Counted from the stretch's first letter, positions 8,418 through 17,594 are shown. The stretch is DNA of 64,000 nt from Mycobacterium seoulense (GCF_010731595.1 NZ_AP022582.1:4836001-4900000); one strand, 5' to 3'. Numbers and translations: made by a program. Notes: generated from the letters alone by a model not told the origin.

Positions 8418-8848
8418 GCACACAGCGCCCGGGATCCTACGCCGGAGACATCACGCCCCAGCAGGCATGGCAGCTGCTCAGCGACAATCCCGACGCTGTG
8501 CTGGTCGACGTGCGCACCGACGACGAATGGCGGTTTATCGGCGTGCCCGACCTGTCCAGCCTGGGCCGCGAGGTGGTGTTCATCGAGTGGAACACCTCCG
8601 ACGGCAGGCACAACCCCAACTTCACCGACGAGCTGCGCGACCGCGTGCCCGACGCCGACGCCGAGCGGCCGGTGGTCTTCCTGTGTCGCTCGGGCAACCG
8701 GTCCATCGGCGCCGCCGAGGCCGCCACCCGGGCCGGCATCACCCCGGCCTACAACGTGCTGGACGGGTTCGAAGGCCACGCGAACCCCGCCGGGCATCGC
8801 GGCGAATCGGGCTGGCGCGCCATCGGATTGCCCTGGAAGCAGCTGTGA
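8414..8848 (+). CDS. Single-domain rhodanese-like sulfurtransferase (Rv0390-like)
   Basis: 144 residues, one rhodanese domain with active-site loop CRSGNRS (Cys near residue 95) and the N-terminal VLVDVRTDDEW strand typical of the family. It likely carries a persulfide on the Cys. It is encoded between purT and metZ with 4-nt overlaps on both sides (ATGA, GTGA), so a role in supplying sulfur to the neighbouring O-succinylhomoserine sulfhydrylase is plausible but inferred. No signal peptide: cytoplasmic. Confidence 0.93.
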   Translation: MSTQRPGSYAGDITPQQAWQLLSDNPDAVLVDVRTDDEWRFIGVPDLSSLGREVVFIEWNTSDGRHNPNFTDELRDRVPDADAERPVVFLCRSGNRSIGAAEAATRAGITPAYNVLDGFEGHANPAGHRGESGWRAIGLPWKQL

Positions 8849-10071
8849 CCTCCCCGCCGGGGGACTCCGTCCGCGTGCCCAAGGCGCTGCCCGACGGCGT
8901 CGGCCAGGCCACCCTCGGCGTGCGCGGCGGGCTGCTGCGCTCGGGGTTCGACGAGACCGCCGAGGCGATGTTCCTGACGTCCGGCTACGTCTACGAGTCG
9001 GCGGCGGTCGCCGAGAAGTCGTTCACCGGCGAGCTGGACCACTTCGTGTACTCGCGCTACGGCAACCCGACCGTGACGATGTTCGAGGAGCGGTTGCGCC
9101 TCATCGAGGGCGCGCCGGCGGCGTTCGCCACCGCGAGCGGCATGGCGGCGGTGTTCACCTCGCTGGGCGCGCTGCTGGCCGCCGGGGACCGGCTGGTGGC
9201 CGCGCGCAGCCTGTTCGGGTCGTGTTTCGTGGTGTGCAACGAGATCCTGCCGCGCTGGGGCGTCGAGACCGTCTTCGTCGACGGCGACGACCTGGCGCAG
9301 TGGGAGGAGGCGCTGTCCGTCCCCACCGCGGCGGTCTTCTTCGAGACGCCGTCCAACCCGATGCAGTCGCTGGTCGACATCACCGCGGTGGTCGAGCTCG
9401 CGCACGCGGCGGGGGCAAAAGTGGTGCTGGACAACGTCTTCGCCACGCCGCTGCTGCAGCAGGGCATTCCGCTCGGGGTGGACGTGGTGGTGTACTCGGG
9501 CACCAAGCACATCGACGGCCAGGGCCGGGTGCTGGGCGGCGCCATCCTCGGGGACAAGGAGTACATCGACGGTCCGGTGCAGAAGCTGATGCGGCACACC
9601 GGACCGGCCATGAGCGCGTTCAACGCCTGGGTGTTGGTGAAAGGCCTTGAGACGCTGGCCGTCCGGGTCGAGTACAGCAATTCATCGGCGCACCGGATCG
9701 CGGAATTCCTGGAGACCCATCCGGCGGTGAGCTGGGTGCGCTACCCGTATCTGCCCTCGCACCCGCAGTACGACCTGGCCAAGCGGCAGATGTCCGGCGG
9801 CGGGACGGTCATCACCTTCGCCCTCGATTGCCCCGACGACAAGGCCAAGCAGCGGGCCTTCGAGATGCTGGACAGGCTGCGGCTGATCGACATCTCCAAC
9901 AACCTGGGCGACGCCAAATCCCTTGTCACCCATCCGGCGACCACGACCCACCGGGCGATGGGCCCGGAGGGCCGCGCGGCGATCGGGCTGGGGGACGGCG
10001 TGGTCCGGATCTCCGTCGGGCTGGAGGGGACCGACGACCTGATCGCCGACATCGACCAGGCGCTGCGCTAG
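8845..10071 (+). CDS. metZ: O-succinylhomoserine sulfhydrylase
   Basis: PLP-dependent Cys/Met-metabolism enzyme that makes homocysteine from O-succinylhomoserine and sulfide. 408 residues. Visible features are YSRYGNPTV near residue 70, the PLP-contacting ATASGMAAV loop, FFETPSNP, and the Schiff-base lysine in YSGTKHIDGQGRVLGG (Lys near residue 221). GTG 8845 overlaps the rhodanese stop. Its end overlaps the convergent ndhA stop by 4 nt. Confidence 0.95.
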   Translation: MTSPPGDSVRVPKALPDGVGQATLGVRGGLLRSGFDETAEAMFLTSGYVYESAAVAEKSFTGELDHFVYSRYGNPTVTMFEERLRLIEGAPAAFATASGMAAVFTSLGALLAAGDRLVAARSLFGSCFVVCNEILPRWGVETVFVDGDDLAQWEEALSVPTAAVFFETPSNPMQSLVDITAVVELAHAAGAKVVLDNVFATPLLQQGIPLGVDVVVYSGTKHIDGQGRVLGGAILGDKEYIDGPVQKLMRHTGPAMSAFNAWVLVKGLETLAVRVEYSNSSAHRIAEFLETHPAVSWVRYPYLPSHPQYDLAKRQMSGGGTVITFALDCPDDKAKQRAFEMLDRLRLIDISNNLGDAKSLVTHPATTTHRAMGPEGRAAIGLGDGVVRISVGLEGTDDLIADIDQALR

Positions 10072-11447
10072 CCGGCTTGCTTCTCGGCCGCTTCGATGCG
10101 TTCGGCGGCCGCCAGCGTTCCCTCCTGCGCTTGCCGTTCCACCCAGTCCACCACCGGCCGCGCGTACATCATCTGGCTGGTGATGGCCATCTGGCCGCGG
10201 GTGCGGCCCAGGAAGGAGATGCCCCAGGCGAACATGGCGGCGATGCGGTTGCGGTGGCCGATCAGGTAGTACAGGTGCAGCAGCAGCCACGCCAGCCAGG
10301 CGATGAAGCCGCCGAACTCCAGCTTGCCGACCTTGGCGACGGCGCTGTACCGGGAGATGAGCGCCATGCTGCCCTTGTCGAAGTACTTGAACGGCTTGCG
10401 GGCGGCCGGGTCGTCCTGGCCCTTCACCGCCTGCTTGATCAGCTTCGTGACGTAATGCGCCCCCTGGATCGCACCCTGGGCCATCCCGGGGACGCCGGGC
10501 ACCGACATCAGGTCGCCGACGACGAACACGTACGGATGCCCCTTGACGGTGAGGTCGGGCTCGACGATCACCCGCCCGGCGCGGTCGGTCTCGGTTCCGT
10601 CGGACTGCTCGGCGACCATCCTGCCCAGCTCGCTGGCCTGCACCCCCGCGGCCCACACCTTGCACGCGCATTCGATGCGCCGCTCGCCGCCGTCCTTCTC
10701 CTTGACCGTGATGCCCATGTAGTCCACCGCGGTCACCATGGCGTTGAGCTGGATCTCGACGTCCATCTTCTCCAGCCGGCGTTTCGCCTTGAGGCCCAGG
10801 TTCTCGCCCATCGGCGGCAACACCGCCGGCGCGGCGTCGAGCAGGATGACCCGGCATTCGCTGGGCGTGATGGTCCGGAACGCCCCGGCCAGGGTGCGCT
10901 CGGCCAGCTGGACGATCTCGCCGGCCAGCTCGACTCCGGTCGGCCCGGCGCCGACCACCACGAACGTCAGGCGGCGCTGCCGCTCGGCCGGGTCGGTGGC
11001 GACCTCGGCGGCCTCGAACGCGCCCAGGATGCGGGCCCGCAGCTCGAGGGCGTCGTCGACGCTCTTCATGCCGGGCGCGAAGGCCGCGTACTCGTCGTTG
11101 CCGAAGTAGGACTGCTGCGCGCCCGCGGCCACGATGAGGCTGTCGAACGGCGTCACCGTCTGCATGCCCATCAGGTGCGACGTGACGGTCTTGGCGGTCA
11201 GGTCGATCTCGCTGACCTCGCCCCACAGGACCCGGACGTTCTTCTGCCGGCGCAGGATCAGCCGGGTGGTCGGGGCGATGTCGCCTTCCGAGAGGATGCC
11301 GGTGGCCACCTGGTACAGGAGTGGCTGGAACAGGTGGCTCGTGGTCTTCGAGATCAGGGTGACGTCGACGTCCGCCCGTTTGAGGGCCTTGGCCGCGTTC
11401 AGGCCACCGAATCCGCTTCCGATGATGACGACGCGATGACGCGACAT
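10068..11447 (-). CDS. ndhA: Type II NADH:quinone oxidoreductase
   Basis: Single-subunit, non-proton-pumping NADH dehydrogenase (NDH-2) that feeds menaquinone. 459 residues. The FAD-binding VVIIGSGFGGLNAAKAL motif is at the N-terminus and a second Rossmann motif VVVGAGPTGVELAGEI is near residue 165. The C-terminal segment FIAWLAWLLLHLYYLIG is the membrane-anchoring amphipathic region. ATG 11447 follows AAGGGG. I name it ndhA because it follows metZ, as Rv0392c does; the sequence alone cannot separate it from the paralogue ndh. Confidence 0.92.
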   Translation of the reverse strand: MSRHRVVIIGSGFGGLNAAKALKRADVDVTLISKTTSHLFQPLLYQVATGILSEGDIAPTTRLILRRQKNVRVLWGEVSEIDLTAKTVTSHLMGMQTVTPFDSLIVAAGAQQSYFGNDEYAAFAPGMKSVDDALELRARILGAFEAAEVATDPAERQRRLTFVVVGAGPTGVELAGEIVQLAERTLAGAFRTITPSECRVILLDAAPAVLPPMGENLGLKAKRRLEKMDVEIQLNAMVTAVDYMGITVKEKDGGERRIECACKVWAAGVQASELGRMVAEQSDGTETDRAGRVIVEPDLTVKGHPYVFVVGDLMSVPGVPGMAQGAIQGAHYVTKLIKQAVKGQDDPAARKPFKYFDKGSMALISRYSAVAKVGKLEFGGFIAWLAWLLLHLYYLIGHRNRIAAMFAWGISFLGRTRGQMAITSQMMYARPVVDWVERQAQEGTLAAAERIEAAEKQAG

Positions 11448-11655
11448 GCTTACCCCTTATCGGCCGTGTCGTTCTGGTCGCACGCTGCGTGCAGCACATG
11501 TCCACCGTACGACTCCGGCCGGGCGCGCGTCACGGCAACGTCCGGATCGGGCCCGCGCCCGGCAGAACCGGCTGTCAGACAGGACAATCCGCCATTCGCG
11601 GTGGAGAAACGAATTGGGCCGCGCGGTAAGCGCGACCCAATTCGCCACCCAGTGG

Positions 11656-11775
11656 TTACTGGCAGGTCAAGGACGGACCGCAATCAATCGTTATCGGCGT
11701 CGTGCAAGCAGAAGCCGCGCAGACGGTGAAGCCGAGCATCGCTGCGAGAATGATTTTGCCGGTGAACCGTGACAT
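11656..11775 (-). CDS. Small secreted Cys-containing peptide (39 aa)
   Basis: An ORF with start ATG 11775 and stop TAA 11656-11658. It encodes a basic N-terminus (MSRFTGK), a hydrophobic core (IILAAMLGFTVCAASA) and a short mature part with paired cysteines (CTTPITIDCGPSLTCQ). This is a convincing export signal in a very short protein. The SAC segment is a weak lipobox; disulfides between the mature cysteines are equally possible. GGGATGG lies just upstream. The rest of the ndhA/Rv0398c-like gap (11448-11655 and 11776-12007) shows no other recognisable feature. Confidence 0.45.
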   Translation of the reverse strand: MSRFTGKIILAAMLGFTVCAASACTTPITIDCGPSLTCQ

Positions 11776-12007
11776 CACACCATCCCGTTCTTGGTTGGAC
11801 AATTTCCCTGGTTACCTCGATTGCCCGATGGCGGAAGTGTACGTTGTGATCGCCGTTGCGCCAGCGGATTTCGGAAACTGGCGCGCCGAATTTCCGGTGT
11901 GAGGCGCACGGCGACGCGAGACGTGTTGAATTCAATCCGCGTAGGGCGGAGCGGGCGGCGGCGCAGGGCGGTAGCGAAAAATAGAAGTGCGCAACGGATT
12001 TCGCGCG

Positions 12008-12625
12008 CTAGAACGGCCACCCGTTGGAGTTGTCCTTGAATTTGCCGTTGACCGCGGTGCAAAAGTCGTCGGCGGTACCGGCGAGCAGGACGTAATAGGT
12101 CTCGCCGCGGCGGCTCTCGTAGGTGTTGGGGGTGCTCCACCCGGTGTTGCACAGCGAGCTCTGCGTGCCCGCGGTGGCCCTGCGCCAGTTCGTCTTGGCG
12201 CAGCCCGCCAGTCCGTCGACGTTGGGCGTCGCGCTCTTGGCCGCGACCAGCATCGCGCCTCCCCATTGCCCGTCGCCGCGCCGATAGGCGCGCGCCCCGA
12301 ATCCGGCATTGTTGGTTTGGCACGCCAGCGCCCGGCGCATGAGCGAGAAGGGCGCCGCCAGTTGCTGATTGGCGCTTCCGGCGGCGGCCGTGATGAATTG
12401 GGCCGCGTCCGAACCGTCGGCCTCCTGCACGTTGGGAGTGCCGAAGCTGAACAGCTGCGCCGCGATGCCGGCACTGCTGCCGCCGCCGATGATCGGCGTG
12501 GCCCCGGTCGACGTCATCGGGGGCAGCGCGACGGTGGGATCGGCGCCGGCCGCCGGCGCCACGGCGGCGACCACCAGGGCCAACGCCGCGACGGTGCTGC
12601 CGAGCCGGTGCGCGGTGCCTGTCAT
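12008..12625 (-). CDS. Secreted protein of unknown function (Rv0398c-like)
   Basis: About 205 residues from ATG 12625 (MTGTAHRL...); an in-frame ATG at 12634 adds three residues. A typical Sec signal peptide (GSTVAALALVVAAVAPAAGA) is followed by a mature domain with four to five cysteines and a Gly/Trp-rich centre (GDGQWGGAMLVAAKSATPN). Length and position before fadE7 match Rv0398c. No enzymatic motif is seen. The lpqK-type gene found between these two in M. tuberculosis is absent here. Confidence 0.8.
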   Translation of the reverse strand: MTGTAHRLGSTVAALALVVAAVAPAAGADPTVALPPMTSTGATPIIGGGSSAGIAAQLFSFGTPNVQEADGSDAAQFITAAAGSANQQLAAPFSLMRRALACQTNNAGFGARAYRRGDGQWGGAMLVAAKSATPNVDGLAGCAKTNWRRATAGTQSSLCNTGWSTPNTYESRRGETYYVLLAGTADDFCTAVNGKFKDNSNGWPF

Positions 12626-12700
12626 GGCTCCCATTCCAGCACGTGCGCGCGACCGGCGCGAGGTATTCGCGCACCAATGCGCGTCGGTCCCGCCCTCCCG

Positions 12701-13885
12701 TCAGCGGAAGGCGTCGCTACCGGTGAACGCCTGCCCGAGGACGAGCTGGTGCATCTCCGGCGTGCCCTCGTAGGTGAGCACCGACTCCAGGTTGACCATG
12801 TGCCGGATGACCGGATACTCCAGCGATATCCCGTTGCCGCCCAATATGGTTCGGGCGGACCGGCAGATCTTGATGGCCTCCCGCGTGTTGTTCAGCTTGC
12901 CGAAGCTCACCTGCTCGGGACGCAGCCCGACGCTGTCCTTGAGTCGGCCGAGGTGCAGCGACAGCAGCTGACCCTTGTGCAGCTCGACCGCCATGTCGAC
13001 CAGCTTCGCCTGGGTCAACTGGAACCCGGCGATCGGGCGCCCGAATTGGGTGCGCTGCGTGGCGTAGTCGAGGGCGGCCTGCCAGGCCGACCGCGCCGCG
13101 CCCATCGAACCCCAGATGATCCCGTAGCGCGCTTCGGACAAACACGATAGCGGTCCCCGCAGGCCTTTCGCCTCGGGCAGCATCGCGTCGGCGGGCAGCC
13201 GCACGTCGTCGAGCACCAGCTCGCTGGTGATCGAGGCGCGCAGCGACAGCTTGTGGTGAATGGTGTTGGCGGAGAAGCCCGGCGTGTTCGTCGGGACGAT
13301 GAAACCGCGAATGCCTTCGTCGGTGGAGGCCCACACGACGGCGACGTCGGCGACCGAGCCGTTGGTGATCCACAATTTGCGGCCGTCGAGCACCCAGTCC
13401 GAACCGTCGCGCCGCGCGCGGGTTTTCATCGCGGCCGGATCGGACCCCACGTCGGGTTCGGTCAGCCCGAAGCACCCGAGCAACTCACCCGACGCCATCG
13501 CGGGCAGCCACTGCTGCTTGTGTTCCTCGGACCCGAAATTCCAGATCGCGAACATCGCCAGCGAGCCCTGCACCGAGACCATCGAACGGATGCCGGAGTC
13601 GGCCGCCTCCAGCTCCGTGCACGCCAGGCCGTAGTGGACGGCCGAGGCGCCGCCGCAGCCGTAGCCGTGCAGGTGCATGCCCAGCAGCCCCAGTTCGCCG
13701 AACTGCTTGGCCAGTTGGCGGACGGGCAGGTCGCCGATCTCGAACCACTCCGCGACGTGCGGGAGGACGTGCTCGGCGCAGAACCCTCTGACGGTGTCGC
13801 GCACCGCGAGCTCGTCGTCGGACAGCGACGCGTCCAGGCCCAGGGGGTCGTACCGGTCGAAGGCGGGAGGTTTTTGCGTGCTCAT
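12701..13885 (-). CDS. fadE7: Acyl-CoA dehydrogenase FadE7
   Basis: FAD flavoenzyme for alpha,beta-oxidation of an acyl-CoA; of the glutaryl-CoA-dehydrogenase-like branch by its sequence style. 394 residues. CFGLTEPDVGSDPAAMKT (FAD/substrate loop near residue 135), WITNGSVADVAVVWA, YATQRTQFGRPIAGFQLTQ and the C-terminal LGGNGISLEYPVIRHMVNLESVLTYEGTPEMHQL, with the catalytic Glu of YEGT, are all intact. ATG 13885 (MSTQKPPAFDRYDPLGLDASLS) was chosen over longer reading frames. The substrate is not predictable. Confidence 0.95.
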   Translation of the reverse strand: MSTQKPPAFDRYDPLGLDASLSDDELAVRDTVRGFCAEHVLPHVAEWFEIGDLPVRQLAKQFGELGLLGMHLHGYGCGGASAVHYGLACTELEAADSGIRSMVSVQGSLAMFAIWNFGSEEHKQQWLPAMASGELLGCFGLTEPDVGSDPAAMKTRARRDGSDWVLDGRKLWITNGSVADVAVVWASTDEGIRGFIVPTNTPGFSANTIHHKLSLRASITSELVLDDVRLPADAMLPEAKGLRGPLSCLSEARYGIIWGSMGAARSAWQAALDYATQRTQFGRPIAGFQLTQAKLVDMAVELHKGQLLSLHLGRLKDSVGLRPEQVSFGKLNNTREAIKICRSARTILGGNGISLEYPVIRHMVNLESVLTYEGTPEMHQLVLGQAFTGSDAFR

Positions 13886-13943
13886 GGGTGTCAGCCTGCC
13901 ACTACCCGGCGCGGGTGCGGCGACCTCGGCGGCCCGCCCCCGG

Positions 13944-13958
13944 TAGTCTCGCGGCATG
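13944..13958 (+). promoter_or_regulatory. Candidate leaderless promoter of the DUF3054 gene
   Basis: TAGTCT at 13944-13949, six bases (CGCGGC), then ATG 13956. No Shine-Dalgarno sequence is present. This is the same geometry as the purT and sodC starts. Confidence 0.5.
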
Positions 13959-14318
13959 CGACGGCTGGTGTGGCTCGGCCTCGACGTCATCGGTGTGGTG
14001 ATCTTCTGCGCCGTCGGCCGCCGCAGCCACGACGAAGGGCTCGACGTCACCGGCGTCGCCACCACCGCCTGGCCGTTTCTCGCCGGAACCGTCGTCGGCT
14101 GGCTGGCGTCCCGCGCCTGGCGCCGCCCCACGGCGCTGGTTCCGACCGGGGTGGTCGTCTGGCTGTGCACCGTCGTCATCGGGATGGTGTTGCGCAAGGC
14201 CAGTTCCGCGGGTGTGGCGGCCAGTTTCGTGGTGGTGGCGGCGTCGGTCACCGCGGTGTTGTTGCTCGGCTGGCGAGCGGTCGCCGGGCTGGCCCTGCGG
14301 CGCCGGTCCGGCGTCTGA
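13956..14318 (+). CDS. DUF3054 integral membrane protein (Rv0401-like)
   Basis: 120 residues with four predicted membrane helices. The GRRSHDEG motif after helix 1 and AGTVVGW in helix 2 mark the DUF3054 family. Function is unknown. It lies 58 nt from the divergent fadE7 start and 3 nt before the methyltransferase gene, so it may be co-transcribed with it. Confidence 0.88.
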   Translation: MRRLVWLGLDVIGVVIFCAVGRRSHDEGLDVTGVATTAWPFLAGTVVGWLASRAWRRPTALVPTGVVVWLCTVVIGMVLRKASSAGVAASFVVVAASVTAVLLLGWRAVAGLALRRRSGV

Positions 14319-14321
14319 GCC

Positions 14322-15194
14322 ATGGCGGCGACGGCGGGTGTGGCGGTGACCTCGGCGTTCGGCGCCGCCGCTCGGGCCGTCGCCACCAACAAGGGGCTGC
14401 TGAGCGACCCCTTCGCCGAACCGCTGGTGCGCGCCGCCGGGGTCGACCACTTCGTCCGCGTGATCGACGACGACCGGTTCGCCGCGGACGACACCGGCGG
14501 CCCGCGGTTCCTGGACATCTGCGCGGCGCACGCCCGGTTCGTCGACGAGTTCCTGGCCGAGGCCGGGGCGGCGGGCCTGCGGCAGGTGGTGATCCTGGCG
14601 GCCGGGCTGGACACCCGGGCGTACCGGCTGTGGTGGCCGCCGGGCACGACGGTGTACGAGATCGACCGGCCCGAGGTGCTCGACTTCAAGTCCGAAGCGC
14701 TGCGGGGCCTGGGCGCCGAACTGACCGCGAGCCGTCGCGCCGTCGGCGTCGACCTGCATCGAGACTGGCCGGCCGCCCTGCGGCGGGTCGGTTTCGACGC
14801 CACCGCGCCCACGGTGTGGATCGCCGAGCAGTTGCTGATCGGCTACCTGACGCCCGGCCTGCAGGACCGCGTGCTGCAGGGGGTCACAGCGATGAGCGCC
14901 GCGGGCAGCCGCTTCGCCGCCGACCACATGCCGATCTGGACCCCGCTGCAGCTCGAGGCGGAGCGGTCGTTCGTCGACGGCTGGCGCCGCCACGGCCTGG
15001 ACGTCGACCTGGCCAGCCTGACCCATCCCGGGCAATACCACTATGTCCCGGAATATTTGTCCGCCCGCGGCTGGGCGACGGTGCAGCGCAGCGTCGCCGA
15101 CCTGCTGGGAGCGGTGGGCCTGCCCGGCCTGCGGCGGGGCGGGCCCGGTCACACCGAGTTCGTGCCGGAATACCTCACCGCCACGCGGCCCTAG
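14322..15194 (+). CDS. SAM-dependent methyltransferase of the mycobacterial TIGR00027 family
   Basis: 290 residues. The family signatures are present: LLSDPFAEPLVRAAGVDHFVRV near the N-terminus, the SAM site VVILAAGLDTRAYRLWWPPGTTVYEIDRPEVL, and VWIAEQLLIGYLTPG. Members are usually ~300 residues and start a little earlier, so the N-terminus may be slightly short; ATG 14322 is 3 nt after the DUF3054 stop. Mycobacteria carry many paralogues, with O-methyltransferase activity suspected for some. The acceptor is unknown. Confidence 0.9.
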   Translation: MAATAGVAVTSAFGAAARAVATNKGLLSDPFAEPLVRAAGVDHFVRVIDDDRFAADDTGGPRFLDICAAHARFVDEFLAEAGAAGLRQVVILAAGLDTRAYRLWWPPGTTVYEIDRPEVLDFKSEALRGLGAELTASRRAVGVDLHRDWPAALRRVGFDATAPTVWIAEQLLIGYLTPGLQDRVLQGVTAMSAAGSRFAADHMPIWTPLQLEAERSFVDGWRRHGLDVDLASLTHPGQYHYVPEYLSARGWATVQRSVADLLGAVGLPGLRRGGPGHTEFVPEYLTATRP

Positions 15195-15213
15195 CGGCGC
15201 GCCCGGGCCGATA

Positions 15214-15242
15214 TTAAGTTGATTAACATTTAATTAACTTAA
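15214..15242. promoter_or_regulatory. AT-rich palindromic operator upstream of the MmpL gene
   Basis: Two 13-bp arms, TTAAGTTGATTAA (15214-15226) and TTAATTAACTTAA (15230-15242), form an inverted repeat with one mismatch and a 3-bp centre. It is a striking AT island in ~68% GC DNA. The site sits 84 nt before the MmpL start. TTGATT at 15219 with a 16-17 bp spacer to TAAATT could be the promoter it covers. The arm size fits a TetR or MarR dimer. No such regulator is encoded next to it. Confidence 0.75.
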
Positions 15243-15325
15243 ATTAGTTGCGCCGATTCTTGAACCCCGTGCGGCCTAACGTCGTAACACGCTTTGTGGA
15301 CCGCGACGAGGAGGGACCGGCGACC

Positions 15326-17560
15326 ATGCTGACGCGACTGGCCCGGGTCGCCATCGCCGCTCCGCGGCGAGTGATCGCGGGCGCGATCCTCCTCGCTGTC
15401 CTGGCCGCCGTGTTCGGCATCCCGGCCGCCGCGACCCTGCCCGGCGGCGGATTTCTGGACCAGACGGCCGAATCCGCGCGTGCGGCAGCGGTTCTGGCCG
15501 ACAAGTTCCATCAGGGTGACATGGAGATGACGCTGCTGGTGAGCTCGCCGGCCGGCGTCAACGAAGGCCCCGCCCGGATGGTGGGCATGGACATCGTCGA
15601 ACAGCTGGGCCGCTCGCCGTTCGTCGCCCAGGTGGCCTCCCCGTGGAATGCCCCGCGGCCGGGGTTCATCAGCGCCGACGGAAAGTCGGCGCTGATCCTG
15701 GTCGCGCTCAACGGTGGGGAAAGTAGCGCGCCGAAGCACGCCCGGGAGCTGGCGGACCGCCTCGCGCGCGACCGCGACGGCGTGACCGTACGGGCCGGCG
15801 GGATGGCCGTGATCTACGAAGAACTCAACCGGCAGACCGAAAATGACTTACTGCGAATGGAATTCGTCGCCATACCGTTGAGTTTCGCCGCGCTGGTATG
15901 GGTATTCGGCGGGTTGCTCGCCGCGGCACTGCCGATCCTGGTCGGCGGGTTCGCGATCCTGGGCGCACTCGCGGTGTTGCGCGCGGTGGCGGTGGTTGCG
16001 GACGTGTCGATCTTCGCCGTGAACGTCGCGGTGGCGCTGGCCTTGGCGTTGGGCATCGACTACACCCTGCTGATCATCAGTCGCTACCGCGACGAGCTGG
16101 CCGAGGGGCGCTGCCCCCGCGAAGCCCTCCCGCGCACCATGGCCACGGCCGGGCGCACCGTGCTGTTCTCCGCGATGACGGTGGCCCTGGCCCTTTCGGC
16201 GCTGGTGATCTTCCCCATGTACTTCCTCAGGTCGTTCGCCTACGCCGGGGTGGCGGTGGTGGCGTTCGCGGCGTTGGCCGCGATGGTGGTTGCGCCCGCC
16301 GTGATCGTCTTGTTGGGGGACCGGCTCGACGCGCTCAACGTGTGGGACTTGGGGCGCAGGCTGTTTCGGCGCCCGCCGCCACCCCCGGTGGCGATCGAAC
16401 AGACCTTTTGGTATCGCACGGCCACGCTTGCCATGCGGCACGCCCTCCCGGTCGGCCTGGCGATCATCGCCCTCCTGCTGGCGCTGGGCGCACCGTTCCT
16501 CGGCATCAAATGGGGCTATCCCGACGATCGGGTGCTGCCGGCGTCATCGTCGGCGCGCGCCGTCAGCGACCGGATCCGCCAAGACTTCGGTGCCGATGCC
16601 GCGACCACGGTGCGGGTCGTCATCGCGCACACCGAGGGCCTGAGCACGGGCGAGCTCGAAGAGTACGCCGCGCGGCTGTCGCGGGTGCCCGACGCGTCGG
16701 CGGTGTCGTCGCCGACGGGGACCTTCGTCGGCGGCGAGCGGAAAGGACCGCCGTCCGCGCCGGCCGGCCTGGCGGGCGGCAGCGCCTACCTGACCGTGGC
16801 CAGCGGTGCGCCGCTGTATTCCGCGGCGTCTGACGCCCAGCTGGACCGCTTGCACGCGGTTCCGGTGCCCGGGGACCGCCGGGCCGAGATGACCGGCATG
16901 GCCCAGATGAATCGTGACTCGGTGCAGGCGATTACGTCGCGCTTGCCGTTGCTGTTCGGCTTCGTCGGGTGCGTCACGCTGGTGCTGCTTTTCCTGCTTA
17001 CGGGCAGCGTGGTGCTGCCCGTCAAGGCGGTGCTGCTCAACATGCTGTCGTTGACGACGGGATTCGGCGCTTTGGTGTGGATCTTTCAAGACGGGCATCT
17101 GGGGGCGTTGGGCACCACCCCGACCGGCACGCTGGTCGCCAACATCCCGGTGTTGATGTTCTGCATCGCATTCGGATTGTCCATGGACTACGAGGTTTTC
17201 CTGCTGGCCCGCATCCGCGAGTACTGGCTGGACTCGCCGCGCAGCCGCTCCGACAACGACAAGAGCATCGCGTTGGGCGTCGCCAGGACGGGCCGGATCA
17301 TCACGGCGGCGGCGCTGCTGATGTCGATCTCGTTCGCCGCCCTGACGTCCGCGGATGTCTCGTTCATGCGGATGTTCGGGGTGGGGCTGACCCTTGCCGT
17401 GCTGATCGACGCCACGTTGGTGCGGGTACTGCTCGTCCCGGCCTTCATGCACGTGTTCGGGCGCCTGAACTGGTGGGCGCCCGCACCGCTGGCACGGCTC
17501 CGCCGACGAGCGGACGCCCGGCCGGTGGACGCCCCGCGCGCGCCCGACCCCGTCGGGTGA
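15326..17560 (+). CDS. MmpL-family RND transporter
   Basis: A 744-residue inner-membrane transporter with the two-fold MMPL architecture: helix 1, a periplasmic loop (~40-165), helices 2-6, a second large loop, then helices 7-12. The proton-relay motifs GIDYTLLIISRYRDEL and GLSMDYEVFLLARIREYW are both intact. I chose ATG 15326 because AGGAGG lies 10 nt upstream; an in-frame start at 15248 would add a non-family extension. At under 800 residues it resembles the smaller MmpL (MmpL11/13 or YdfJ-like) group rather than the lipid-loading giants. There is no mmpS partner. The operator upstream suggests repression. Confidence 0.92.
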   Translation: MLTRLARVAIAAPRRVIAGAILLAVLAAVFGIPAAATLPGGGFLDQTAESARAAAVLADKFHQGDMEMTLLVSSPAGVNEGPARMVGMDIVEQLGRSPFVAQVASPWNAPRPGFISADGKSALILVALNGGESSAPKHARELADRLARDRDGVTVRAGGMAVIYEELNRQTENDLLRMEFVAIPLSFAALVWVFGGLLAAALPILVGGFAILGALAVLRAVAVVADVSIFAVNVAVALALALGIDYTLLIISRYRDELAEGRCPREALPRTMATAGRTVLFSAMTVALALSALVIFPMYFLRSFAYAGVAVVAFAALAAMVVAPAVIVLLGDRLDALNVWDLGRRLFRRPPPPPVAIEQTFWYRTATLAMRHALPVGLAIIALLLALGAPFLGIKWGYPDDRVLPASSSARAVSDRIRQDFGADAATTVRVVIAHTEGLSTGELEEYAARLSRVPDASAVSSPTGTFVGGERKGPPSAPAGLAGGSAYLTVASGAPLYSAASDAQLDRLHAVPVPGDRRAEMTGMAQMNRDSVQAITSRLPLLFGFVGCVTLVLLFLLTGSVVLPVKAVLLNMLSLTTGFGALVWIFQDGHLGALGTTPTGTLVANIPVLMFCIAFGLSMDYEVFLLARIREYWLDSPRSRSDNDKSIALGVARTGRIITAAALLMSISFAALTSADVSFMRMFGVGLTLAVLIDATLVRVLLVPAFMHVFGRLNWWAPAPLARLRRRADARPVDAPRAPDPVG

Positions 17561-17594
17561 ACGAGCCGAATGGAATGCGTCGCGCTCGGAGGCG

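Noticed and set aside
11775..12677. 300-codon minus-strand ORF
   Set aside because: An Arg-rich out-of-frame shadow of the Rv0398c-like secreted protein, whose own frame has a signal peptide and normal composition.
15248..15325. N-terminal extension of the MmpL protein
   Set aside because: The extra 26 residues do not resemble the family N-terminus, and the AGGAGG before ATG 15326 supports the shorter start.
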